Assembly: GCA_028824125.1 (NCBI GenBank)
Contig: JAPPES010000013.1
Coordinates: 1-37,963 of the forward strand
Length of the DNA: 37,963 bases
Source of the DNA: Candidatus Poribacteria bacterium
Lineage (GTDB): Bacteria; Poribacteria; WGA-4E; WGA-3G
Reading direction: 5' to 3'
Position numbers and translations under genes: made by a program. Under the pieces are notes generated by a model. That model saw nothing but the letters and a program-made list of their open reading frames with translations. It did no database searches and was not told the origin of the DNA. This document shows, piece after piece, positions 16,829 to 24,313 of this stretch. How positions within the stretch are numbered: the stretch's first letter is position 1; each line of letters opens with the position of its first letter.

Positions 16829-18499
16829 ATGAAAGATTTTTACCCTGCTGATTCAGTTGATTATGATCCGTTTTCCGCTGAAGAGAAAAAAGAGGAGAAT
16901 ACTACCCCTATAAAGGATGAGACCTTCGCTTATCTCCAGACTATCGCGAAAACCCCGTTATTGGGAGCGGAACAGGAAAAAGCACTCTTTGAAACTTATC
17001 AAGAGGGCATACAAACTTTTGCGTCGAACTTCAAAAAATTTCCCAAATGGGTAATAAATATATTAGAAATTCCAATAAGAACCCGCAGTATTCCGGAACA
17101 AAATCTAAAACCGGCTCAAAAAGATCATAAACTAATTATAGATCAAATTTCGACGTATATTCTACCTATAGAAGACATACTACAAAAATTGGAAAAGAAA
17201 CGAAAAAAGTTAGAAAATGTAAAGTCGAAAATTCTTATAGGTAATCTGCACCTCCTTAAAAAATATGTAAATGATCCAGAACACGCTGAAGCAATGTCTC
17301 CCGAATTAACACAAGTAGGATACCTTGCTCTTATTAAAGCAATAGAAAGTTGGATACCTGGACGCGGCAAAAAGTTCCGAGCATACGCACGAGGTTTAAT
17401 CCGCACCAGCATTGAAACAGCACACAAAAACCCTGAAAAAATAGGGTTGTCAACTACAGAACAATATCCATTTTCGCATAGTCCGGAACGCAATTCTGTC
17501 ATTGAAGCAATGCCGATTGATAAGGAAGAAGAGATACGTTTGCTTGAAATTTTTTCGGTGACACAGTATGAAATAGTACAACTTCTGAATAAACTGCCTC
17601 CAGATATGTTAGATGAAATTGCATACACACAGATTAGGCAAACCTTAGAAGTCCAGTGGACTACAAGCACACTAAATCCGCTTTTGGAAACGCTTCAAGC
17701 TGAATTAGAACATCTCAAAACATTGTTGGTGAAACTTATAGAAGCAGACAAACTTGCTCACAGCACAAAAATGAAGATTGTTGAGGCGAATCTAAGATTA
17801 GTCGCAAGTATCGCAAAACAACATCATTTTAACAAAACTGCTTTGACCTTCCTTGATCTCATGCAGGAAGGAAGCATCGGACTCATGAAAGCGGTGGAGA
17901 AATTTGACCATACACTCCGGTACCGTTTCAGCACCTATGCCACTTGGTGGGTAATGCAATCAATTAAACGCGCATTAGACCAGCAAGGGCAGATTATTCG
18001 GGTTCCGTGCCACATCGGGGAAACACGGAGACTAATCAAGCAGGTGCAGTCCAATCTCACTGTAAAACTTGGTCGAGAACCAACCATTAAAGAGGTCGCT
18101 CAAGAGGTTAAACTCTCTGAAAAAAAGGTTGATGAAATTCTGCAAGCAACGAGAGACCCTATTTCGTTAGATGCACCGATTAATGAAACAGCACCAGAAG
18201 TGCCAATTCGGGATATAATCCCGGATAACTCTCAAATCACACCTGAAACAGAATTAGTTAACTTCTCTAAAATTGAAGCGTTAGAAGAAGTTCTTAACAG
18301 AACACTCAACCCACGCGAAACCCATGTCATTGTTCTTCGCTACGGATTAATTGATGGTACCGAATATACACTTGCTGATATTGGTACAAAACTTGAGATC
18401 AGTCGTGAACGGGTTAGGCAGATTGAAGTTGAGGCTCTCAATAAGCTCAGACGGAACGAACCGAAAGAGTTATTGAAGGAACTGTTCCAAAAATATTAG
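16829..18499 (+). CDS. RNA polymerase sigma-70 family factor with apparent second region-2-like domain
   Basis: 556 aa. A region 1.2-like segment (about 31-61) has TPLLGAEQEKALF. The working core is canonical: region 2 at 315-383 (NLRLVASIAKQ, FLDLMQEGSIGLMKAVEKFD, RFSTYATWWVMQSIKRA with the -10-reading Trp pair), region 3 near 395-465 (REPTIKEVAQEV) and region 4 near 485-545 (LNPRETHVIVLRYGL, ISRERVRQIEVEAL). Before it, residues 133-200 read like a decayed region 2: GNLHLLKKYV, then QVGYLALIKAIESW and KKFRAYARGLIRTSIETA. In this copy the Trp pair and the acidic QEG motif are lost. A helical linker (235-310) joins the two. It should direct RNA polymerase to sigma-70-type promoters. Whether it is the housekeeping or an alternative factor is unclear; DQQGQIIRVPCHIGE departs from the usual ARTIRIPVHM. 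Confidence 0.9.
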   Translation: MKDFYPADSVDYDPFSAEEKKEENTTPIKDETFAYLQTIAKTPLLGAEQEKALFETYQEGIQTFASNFKKFPKWVINILEIPIRTRSIPEQNLKPAQKDHKLIIDQISTYILPIEDILQKLEKKRKKLENVKSKILIGNLHLLKKYVNDPEHAEAMSPELTQVGYLALIKAIESWIPGRGKKFRAYARGLIRTSIETAHKNPEKIGLSTTEQYPFSHSPERNSVIEAMPIDKEEEIRLLEIFSVTQYEIVQLLNKLPPDMLDEIAYTQIRQTLEVQWTTSTLNPLLETLQAELEHLKTLLVKLIEADKLAHSTKMKIVEANLRLVASIAKQHHFNKTALTFLDLMQEGSIGLMKAVEKFDHTLRYRFSTYATWWVMQSIKRALDQQGQIIRVPCHIGETRRLIKQVQSNLTVKLGREPTIKEVAQEVKLSEKKVDEILQATRDPISLDAPINETAPEVPIRDIIPDNSQITPETELVNFSKIEALEEVLNRTLNPRETHVIVLRYGLIDGTEYTLADIGTKLEISRERVRQIEVEALNKLRRNEPKELLKELFQKY

Positions 18500-18553
18500 T
18501 ATTTCACCTCACTTATATCCAAAAGATAAACGATAATTACAGATTAAGTGTAT

Positions 18554-18581
18554 GTTGCGGGGCTTTAACAAGTTCCGCAAC
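18554..18581 (+). terminator. Stable 12-bp hairpin between sigma factor and larC genes
   Basis: GTTGCGG and CCGCAAC pair, and the stem extends inward through two G-T pairs and CTT/AAG to a TAAC tetraloop, giving 12 pairs in 28 bases. There is no T-tract after it, so it may be an mRNA-processing or attenuating hairpin and not a standard terminator. Confidence 0.45.
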
Positions 18582-18634
18582 AACTCATAGACTCATTGCC
18601 TCAATTCCGACCATTCAGCCAAAGGAACTCCCCA

Positions 18635-19891
18635 GTGAAAATCGTATATTTTGACTGCTTCTCCGGTATTAGTGGCGATATGGTTCTCGGTGCTGTCATT
18701 GATGCGGGAGTTGACCCAGAGGTACTGACAACTGAACTTGCAAAATTAAATTTAGACGTTGAATTCGGTCTCCATTTCCAGAAAGCGACAAAACAAGGTA
18801 TCACAGGTACACAAGCAATAGTTGAGACTTCCGAGAATTCACACGAAGGACATCACCATAAACACGTCCACGGTCCCAGTAGGTATCTCTCTGAGATATT
18901 TAATCTACTGGATGCAAGTGACCTCAAAACGAACATTCGTGGGACTGCTAAACAGATATTCGACAGACTTGCTGAAGCTGAAGCGAAAGTACATAACACT
19001 GATAAAGCCAAAGTACATCTCCATGAAGTTAGCGGAATTGACTCTATCGTGGACATTGTTGGTGCTGTCATCGGTTTAGCCAAACTTGGCATTGAAGAGG
19101 TTTACGCTTCTCCTCTCTCACTTGGTCGTGGTTTTGTTAAATGTGCGCACGGTATGATGCCTGTGCCTGTGCCAGGCACAATGGAACTTTTACACGGAGT
19201 CCCTGTCCGTCAAACTGACATCCCCAAAGAATTAGTTACACCTACAGGTGCAGCTATCATCACTACACTCGCCAAAAGTTTTGGAGTTATGCCCAATATG
19301 ACCATTAACCAAATCGGTTACGGTGCGGGCACCAGAGACCTTGATATGCAGCCAAATCTTCTGCGCATCTGTGTCGGCGAAAAATCATCTTTGAACAGTG
19401 CTAAACATCATAGACATGACCATTCAGAACCTCTTACCTCACACGACTCTGTTCTCGGATTCAGTGACTGTATAGAAATCATTGAAACGAATGTAGATGA
19501 CATGTCCCCCGAAATTTCGAGCTACGTGATGGAAAAACTTTTTGAGCATGGGGCATTAGATGTATTCTTCGTTCCTATTCTTATGAAGAAAGGCAGAGCC
19601 GCCATAAAAATAAATGTACTCTGTCCATCAAACATACGAGACCTACTCATAAAAGTCCTTCTAACAGAAACAACAACCTTCGGTGTTCGATTTTACGCTG
19701 CTGATCGTATAATACTCAATCGTGATTATGTTGAAATCAATACCCAATGGGGGCCTGTCCGAGCCAAACGCGGTTACTTAAACGGCGATCTAATCAAGAC
19801 AGTGCCTGAATATGAAGATTGCAAATCCCTTGCCGAACAAAATGGTGTTTCTCTTCAATCCGTTTTTCAAGAAGCACTCCGCAAAATATAA
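18635..19891 (+). CDS. larC: Nickel-pincer cofactor biosynthesis protein LarC
   Basis: 418 aa from a GTG at 18635. That start is preferred because AGGA sits eight bases upstream and because the family opens with KIVYFDCFSGISGDMVLGA; an upstream in-frame TTG at 18596 has no support. A His-rich stretch (about 57-65, GHHHKHVHG) and a second one near 255 (KHHRHDHSE) fit nickel handling. The C-terminal part has ETNVDDMSPEISSYVMEKLFEHGALDVFFVPILMKKGR, typical of the LarC2 half. LarC inserts nickel into the dithiolated pyridinium cofactor of lactate racemase-type enzymes in a CTP-dependent step. In Lactiplantibacillus the protein is made by a programmed frameshift; here it is one unbroken frame. larA, larB and larE are not in the window. 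Confidence 0.93.
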   Translation: MKIVYFDCFSGISGDMVLGAVIDAGVDPEVLTTELAKLNLDVEFGLHFQKATKQGITGTQAIVETSENSHEGHHHKHVHGPSRYLSEIFNLLDASDLKTNIRGTAKQIFDRLAEAEAKVHNTDKAKVHLHEVSGIDSIVDIVGAVIGLAKLGIEEVYASPLSLGRGFVKCAHGMMPVPVPGTMELLHGVPVRQTDIPKELVTPTGAAIITTLAKSFGVMPNMTINQIGYGAGTRDLDMQPNLLRICVGEKSSLNSAKHHRHDHSEPLTSHDSVLGFSDCIEIIETNVDDMSPEISSYVMEKLFEHGALDVFFVPILMKKGRAAIKINVLCPSNIRDLLIKVLLTETTTFGVRFYAADRIILNRDYVEINTQWGPVRAKRGYLNGDLIKTVPEYEDCKSLAEQNGVSLQSVFQEALRKI

Positions 19892-19923
19892 TTCCATTAA
19901 GAGTATAATATCCGCGCAAAAGA

Positions 19924-21699
19924 TTACATCACAGCATTTGTCAAGCAGTTATCACATGTCCCACATCGATAATCCTCAGACACCTCCTCCCCAAAATAAT
20001 CGCGAATAACTTTCGTTCTACACTCATCAGCCGCAGCATAGCGAACCATTTTGTCAATTCTACTACGTTTGTATTTTACATAGTCTCCAAGCCCCATCTG
20101 TTCTTCAGAGAGAGATGCGAGGAGTTCACTATCCTTTAGCAATTCAATCAGCATGAGGTCATCCTTGCCCCAATATTGAAGATGTCCCTCACTTTGAAGT
20201 TCAGCGAGTTGTTCCATAACCCGCCGTGGGCTCAGTTCAAGGTCTCGGCAAAAACTTAAAATATCTGTCATTCGCCGCTGACGCAGATGTGTATAAAGCT
20301 TAGACGGGACCGATGTCCCGTCTGTAGGCTGTGTTCTCAACCGGACAGAGACTTGAGACGGAACGTTATGCCATCTTTTCAGAAAACCGAGTTTTTCCAG
20401 ATAGGCAAGTCCAACCTGTATTTTTGCTATCTTATAGCTAACTTCCAACTCTAATTCATCTATCGCCACCAATCGATATTGTCCTGTACCTTTCAAATTT
20501 TCCAGTGTTCGCAACAGTTTTAGGAGTGAAGGTTTGTCAGGAGCACTCTCTTTGATGAACCATTCGTGTAACTCGCGGTCTTCATGAAAATAGAATAAGA
20601 GACAATCTGAATCTTTTTCATCTCTACCAGCGCGCCCAACCTCTTGACAGTATTCCTCCAGAGTGCCAGTCACTGTCCAATGAATAATATACCGAATATT
20701 AGGTTTATCAATTCCCATCCCAAAAGCATTCGTAGCAACAACAATGTCTAATCCATTTCCGCTGTCATCAAAAAATGCTTCCTGTATCTGTTTGCGTTCG
20801 TGCAGTTCACGCCCCGCATGGTAATAATCCGCACGGTATCCTTGCTTTTGAAGAAAATCGGCAATTTCTTCTGTTTCACTTCTCCGTCCGGCATAGACAA
20901 TACCATTTCCTTTGAGCGAACCTATATTTTTCTCAAGCAGTGTATATTTCTGTTTTTCGTCTTCGCTTTTGTGAACAGCAAGTCTCAGGTTAGGTCGTTC
21001 CATCCCTTGCACAAGTACTCTCGGTTCTGGGATCTGCAGTATTTTCAGAATATCTTTTCGGATGTCTGGCGGTGCAGTCGCTGTGAAAAGGGCGATTGCA
21101 CGCGGATAAAGTGTGTCAATGGCATCACAGATTGAAAGATAAGCTGGACGGAAATCGTGTCCCCATTGGGAAATACAGTGTGCCTCGTCAATGACAAATA
21201 GAGAGATAAGGACAGAATTCAGAATATCTAAAAACCTACGGCTGCGTAAACGTTCAGGAGAAATATAGAGTAGTTTAATCTTATTTTGTTTTAATCTATT
21301 CAATTCAAGGCGGTATTCTTCCCAACTGAGTGTACTATTTATAAGCGATACAGACTCTATTCCCCGTGCCTTTAGTGCGTCTACCTGGTCTTTCATTAAC
21401 GAAATGAGCGGTGAAACAACAACTGTTGTTCCCGGTAGCATTAATGCAGGTAGCTGGTAACATAAAGATTTTCCGTGTCCAGTTGGAAATACTGCAAACA
21501 CATTCTCCTCATTCAAAATTGCTTCAATAATTTCTCGTTGTCCATGCCGAAAAGTATCGTATTGAAAGTATTGCTGTAATGCCTTTAGAAGTTCATCATC
21601 TTGTTTTTCTAATTGCGCTAAAGGTGGTTGTGTTTGTAAATCACCAGACGAATTCAGAATATCGTCAATCTCTTTCAGTAGATTCTGCAAATTTCCCAT
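19924..21699 (-). CDS. recQ: RecQ-family ATP-dependent DNA helicase
   Basis: 591 aa. The superfamily 2 helicase core holds QREIIEAIL, Walker A TGHGKS (73-78), DEAHCISQWGHDFRPAY (171 on) and motif VI QEVGRAGRDEKDSD (about 347-360). A winged-helix-like stretch follows. The zinc-binding cysteines (CRTKVIRDYFGEE then CGTCDNC) come at the extreme C-terminus (about 555-587), where E. coli RecQ has them right after the core and adds an HRDC domain. This shorter order occurs in other bacterial RecQ proteins, as I recall. The protein unwinds DNA 3' to 5' in recombination and fork repair. A perfect 8-bp palindrome, GACGGGAC/GTCCCGTC (20303-20322), sits inside the coding sequence. It is convergent with larC, 32 bases away. 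Confidence 0.95.
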   Translation of the reverse strand: MGNLQNLLKEIDDILNSSGDLQTQPPLAQLEKQDDELLKALQQYFQYDTFRHGQREIIEAILNEENVFAVFPTGHGKSLCYQLPALMLPGTTVVVSPLISLMKDQVDALKARGIESVSLINSTLSWEEYRLELNRLKQNKIKLLYISPERLRSRRFLDILNSVLISLFVIDEAHCISQWGHDFRPAYLSICDAIDTLYPRAIALFTATAPPDIRKDILKILQIPEPRVLVQGMERPNLRLAVHKSEDEKQKYTLLEKNIGSLKGNGIVYAGRRSETEEIADFLQKQGYRADYYHAGRELHERKQIQEAFFDDSGNGLDIVVATNAFGMGIDKPNIRYIIHWTVTGTLEEYCQEVGRAGRDEKDSDCLLFYFHEDRELHEWFIKESAPDKPSLLKLLRTLENLKGTGQYRLVAIDELELEVSYKIAKIQVGLAYLEKLGFLKRWHNVPSQVSVRLRTQPTDGTSVPSKLYTHLRQRRMTDILSFCRDLELSPRRVMEQLAELQSEGHLQYWGKDDLMLIELLKDSELLASLSEEQMGLGDYVKYKRSRIDKMVRYAAADECRTKVIRDYFGEEVSEDYRCGTCDNCLTNAVM

Positions 21700-21752
21700 A
21701 GACTCTTAACCTTATAGTACAGTCTGTTAATGGATGGTTCTTGTTAGTGAAA

Positions 21753-22451
21753 TTAAGAGAAAAAACGGAACCTGAGAATATGAAAAATCGCTGCAACGCC
21801 GTCTTTCCAACTGACAGTTTTACCTTCATGGTAGTCTCTACCGCGATAACTTATCGGGACATCAACGATATTGCACTTACGTTTTGCTAATTTCGCAGTA
21901 ATCTCTGGTTCAAAACCGAATCTATCTGAACAGAGCGAAATATCCTTCAGAATATCAGTTTTAATGACCTTATAACAGGTTTCCATGTCTGTTAATTTTG
22001 TCCCGTTTACAAGGTTTGACAGAAAGGTAAGAAATCGGTTCGCCAGATAACTCCGTAACAAACCTTCTTGTCGTCCTCCCATAAATCGTGATCCATAAAC
22101 GACATCGGCTTTGTTAGCCAAAATAGGTTCAAGTAACTTCGGGTAATCTTGAGGATCGTATTCTAAATCCGCATCTTGTATGAGGGTAATTTCGCCTGTA
22201 ATATGTTGAAAACCGGTTCGCAAGGTTGCCCCCTTGCCACGGTTTATTTCGTGGTAAAAAATTTTAGCAGTATTTTCAGCTGAATTTTGGAGTTTTTCTA
22301 AAATCTCGCGCGTCCCGTCCGTTGAACAATCATCAACCAGAATAAGTTCTTTTTCCATCCCGATTTCGACCGCATTTATTTGTCGTAAAATTTCCTCTAA
22401 ATGCTCAGCCTCATTGTAAATCGGAATCACAATGGATAGTTTATGCGCCAT
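21753..22451 (-). CDS. GT2 glycosyltransferase (polyprenyl-phosphate sugar synthase type)
   Basis: 232 aa, GT-A fold. Motifs in order: VIPIYNEAEHLEEIL, LVDDCSTDGTREIL with the nucleotide-binding Asp pair, NRGKGATLRTGF, the metal-binding DAD in QDADLEYDPQDYPKLL, and YGSRFMGGR. This pattern marks the DPM1/GtrB-like group that loads mannose or glucose from a nucleotide sugar onto dolichyl or undecaprenyl phosphate. The C-terminal two-helix membrane region of GtrB is missing, so it is a soluble or peripheral form, as in eukaryotic DPM1. GGAGG sits seven bases before the ATG. It is 53 bases from recQ on the same strand. Confidence 0.92.
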   Translation of the reverse strand: MAHKLSIVIPIYNEAEHLEEILRQINAVEIGMEKELILVDDCSTDGTREILEKLQNSAENTAKIFYHEINRGKGATLRTGFQHITGEITLIQDADLEYDPQDYPKLLEPILANKADVVYGSRFMGGRQEGLLRSYLANRFLTFLSNLVNGTKLTDMETCYKVIKTDILKDISLCSDRFGFEPEITAKLAKRKCNIVDVPISYRGRDYHEGKTVSWKDGVAAIFHILRFRFFS

Positions 22452-22613
22452 CCAGATTCCTCCAGTGTTTCAAAGGTTCTGATTAATCCTCATATCTCTT
22501 AGAAGATGGAGCAAGACACAATCAGTTTTAAAAAGGATACCTTATTATGGAATTTTATGCAAGTTTTTTTATGAGTAAAAATGCTGGGTGTGTAAAGTTT
22601 TTATCACTCAGAA

Positions 22614-22997
22614 TTATGCAGCTATTGTGTTTGAATACCAATATCTGTCCCAAGCCTTATGCTTTAGCAAATATCTCCATTCAAAGATGGTATTGAGCCC
22701 ATGTTCTGTCTACCTCATAGATGCTTGTTTACATCTCAGGACTTACGCATTCCCCCTTGATAAGGGGGTTAGGGGGTTAAAAAGTCGTTATTTTAATGAT
22801 ATTTCAGTAATTTAACCCCCTAAATCCCCCTTATCAGTGGGACTTTAAGAGAAAATGCGTAAGTCCTGTCATCTTTTACCAACAATATGTTGACATGCGT
22901 TCTCAATTACACCGCTCCCAATCTGATACCCTTTTTCTCTAAATGCTTTATACCGCATACAGTTTGTATGTTTTTCAAAATATCGCGCTTCTCCTTC
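22614..22997 (-). pseudogene. ISKra4-like transposase, C-terminal fragment, interrupted
   Basis: Read on the minus strand, 22997-22871 gives EARYFEKHTNCMRYKAFREK then GYQIGSGVIENACQHIVGKR. After skipping the element at 22737-22869 the frame resumes as CKQASMR, a TAG stop where families have Trp, then TEHGLNTIFEWRYLLKHKAW and DRYW, ending TAA at 22614-22616. The IGSG.vE.AC, MRW and RYLL..K.WD.YW pieces are those of ISKra4-type transposases. The start and the catalytic front half are missing, so it is inactive. Confidence 0.75.
22737..22869. mobile_element. 133-bp inverted-repeat element inserted in transposase pseudogene
   Basis: Both ends begin CAGGACTTACGCATT (left 22737-22751; right as reverse complement, 22854-22868). 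The 5-base direct repeat CATCT flanks it (22732-22736 and 22870-22874). Removing the element plus one copy of the repeat rejoins the transposase frame as HIVGKRCKQASM. No ORF inside. A 29-base piece (22817-22845) recurs exactly at 29927-29955, and the CAGGACTTACG tip recurs at 28400 and 37676. Confidence 0.75.
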
Positions 22998-23147
22998 TAT
23001 AGTAGACTTTAGAATTAATCGGACATTCGGTTAGAAAACCGCATCTACCAGCGGTGTTGTAGCATAAACTTCCAGTTTGTATATATCAGTGCGCAAACTG
23101 GAAGTTTACGCTACAAAAATGCCCCTTCAATTCTAAATGTCACTATA
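22998..23147. mobile_element. 150-bp TATAGT-ended MITE-like element
   Basis: The left tip matches the first 20 bases of the 1411-1827 element exactly, and the right tip, reverse-complemented, reads TATAGTGACATTTAGAATTG. The interior holds a GGTTAGAAAACC hairpin and a long inverted repeat (GTAGCATAAACTTCCAGTTT at about 23062 against its partner ending 23115). Confidence 0.65.
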
Positions 23148-23159
23148 TTTTCTCTTATT

Positions 23160-23317
23160 ATAACCTAAGTTGCTACGGACAAAATTTCGAGATGGCGGAC
23201 ACTACTTTTTACTCAAAAAACAAGACGTTTCCGCTGATTCTTATGTTTTTTGTTACAAATCGGGGTTAGAAACCCCTCGGACAAGAACATTCGCAAATAG
23301 GTGGCAACTTGGGTTAT
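23160..23317. mobile_element. 158-bp ATAACC-ended MITE-like element
   Basis: The tips are ATAACCTAAGTTGCTAC (23160-23176) and, in reverse complement, ATAACCCAAGTTGCCAC (23301-23317): 15 of 17 positions agree. The interior contains a GGGGTTAGAAACCCC hairpin (about 23255). One lone tip of the same type is at 15841. It abuts the next element without a gap. Confidence 0.6.
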
Positions 23318-23430
23318 TATAGTGAAATCCACAATTACCTGGACAGTGGCGAGGTTAGGAAACCGCGCCAGCGTTATGGCGTGGAAATTGTTGTTCATTG
23401 AGATGTCCACATATTTTCGGATTTACTATA
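23318..23430. mobile_element. 113-bp TATAGT-ended MITE-like element
   Basis: The left tip is TATAGTGAAATCCACAATTA. The right tip, reverse-complemented, starts TATAGTAAATCC and both run into TGGACA. An AGGTTAGGAAACC hairpin lies inside. The left tip is close to the TATAGTAGAATCCACAATTA segment at 28322 and 37768. Confidence 0.6.
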
Positions 23431-23602
23431 ACAAAAATTTTACACACCTCTACAATTTTCGCTTGCTAAAAAAAGTGAAACGTGATAAATTCTACTAAAT
23501 ACAAAGAATATAGACGTTTCATCTGCGTTAGATCAAGGAGAATTGACTTTATATATTGGTTTATTTTGGTATTTAGATATACACCAACAAAGGAGGGAAC
23601 GC

Positions 23603-24244
23603 ATGTCAGATAAAGAAAAAGAGGAAAAACAGGGAACGAATATTTCGCGACGGAGTTTTTTGAAAGGCGTAGGGACTGGAACCGTTGCTGCAACCGTTGC
23701 ACCAGCAATCTTAGTTGGTGATTCGGAAACAGCAGAGGCGCAAACCGATGGAGCAGTCTCCACAGCGAAAATTCAGTTGAACATCAATGAGAAGTCATAT
23801 CAGATTGAAGTTGAAGCACGCACCACATTGTTGACAGTCTTGCGCGATGGAATTGATACAGGTGGAAACGGTGTTGATTTGACTGGTGCTAAGCTTATCT
23901 GTGACAGGGGTGAATGCGGCGGATGCACTGTCTTGGTTGATGGCAAAGCTGTGTACGCATGTATGATGCTTGCAATGGATGCACAAGGTAAGCAGATTAC
24001 TACTGTGGAAGGCATTGCAAACGGAGATGCACTACATCCGGTGCAAGAAGCATTTATCAAACATGACGCAATGATGTGTGGGTTCTGCACTCCCGGTTTC
24101 ATTGTCTCATCAGTAGCACTCTTGAACGAAAACAAAAAACCGACGATCGCAGAGATTAAGGATGGCTTATCGGGCAATACTTGTCGTTGCGGCACTTACC
24201 CGTTCATATTCGACGCCGTAGAAACCGCTTCAGAGAAGATGTAG
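23603..24244 (+). CDS. Aldehyde oxidoreductase/xanthine dehydrogenase 2Fe-2S subunit with TAT signal
   Basis: 213 aa from the ATG at 23603, which follows AGGAGGG by six bases. The twin-arginine signal SRRSFLKG (15-22) and a hydrophobic Ala/Val stretch up to about 47 mark folded export to the periplasm. The mature part has a plant-type 2Fe-2S site (Cys100, 105, 108, 120) and the second 2Fe-2S domain (Cys159, 162, 194, 196 in CGFCTPG and CRCG). It passes electrons between the Mo and FAD subunits encoded next. Subunit content and TAT export match the E. coli PaoABC aldehyde oxidoreductase, though the gene order here is Fe-S, Mo, FAD. A 69-base gap separates it from the Mo subunit. Confidence 0.93.
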   Translation: MSDKEKEEKQGTNISRRSFLKGVGTGTVAATVAPAILVGDSETAEAQTDGAVSTAKIQLNINEKSYQIEVEARTTLLTVLRDGIDTGGNGVDLTGAKLICDRGECGGCTVLVDGKAVYACMMLAMDAQGKQITTVEGIANGDALHPVQEAFIKHDAMMCGFCTPGFIVSSVALLNENKKPTIAEIKDGLSGNTCRCGTYPFIFDAVETASEKM

Positions 24245-24313
24245 TTTCGACCAAGCACCCCTTCATGGGGTTGTAGTCTGTGAACGCTTTATGTATTGAA
24301 AAGGAGAAAACAG

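Larger units (their letters stand above)
22586..23450. mobile_element. Remnant of an ISKra4-like insertion sequence filled with nested small elements
   Basis: The left tip GGGTGTGTAAAG (22586) and the reverse complement of the right tip (GAGGTGTGTAAAATTTT, ending 23450) match at 11 of 12 leading positions after the first bases. The left end encloses the C-terminus of a transposase (22614-22997, minus strand), with its stop codon 28 bases inside the tip, as expected for an IS. The rest of the transposase is gone and the space is taken by inverted-repeat elements at 22737, 22998, 23160 and 23318. No clear target duplication flanks the whole. This accounts for most of the gene-free stretch 22452-23602. 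Confidence 0.6.

Noticed and set aside
18635..19891. Programmed frameshift in larC
   Set aside because: The frame is continuous from the GTG start through the LarC2-type C-terminus, so no frameshift is needed.
22588..22815. 75-aa open frame on the plus strand in the gene-free region
   Set aside because: It runs antisense across the transposase remnant and into the 133-bp element. It has no ribosome site and no family likeness.
22452..23602. tRNA or riboswitch in the 1.1-kb gene-free stretch
   Set aside because: I found no T-loop-like sequence or known aptamer core. The hairpins present are explained by the inverted-repeat elements.
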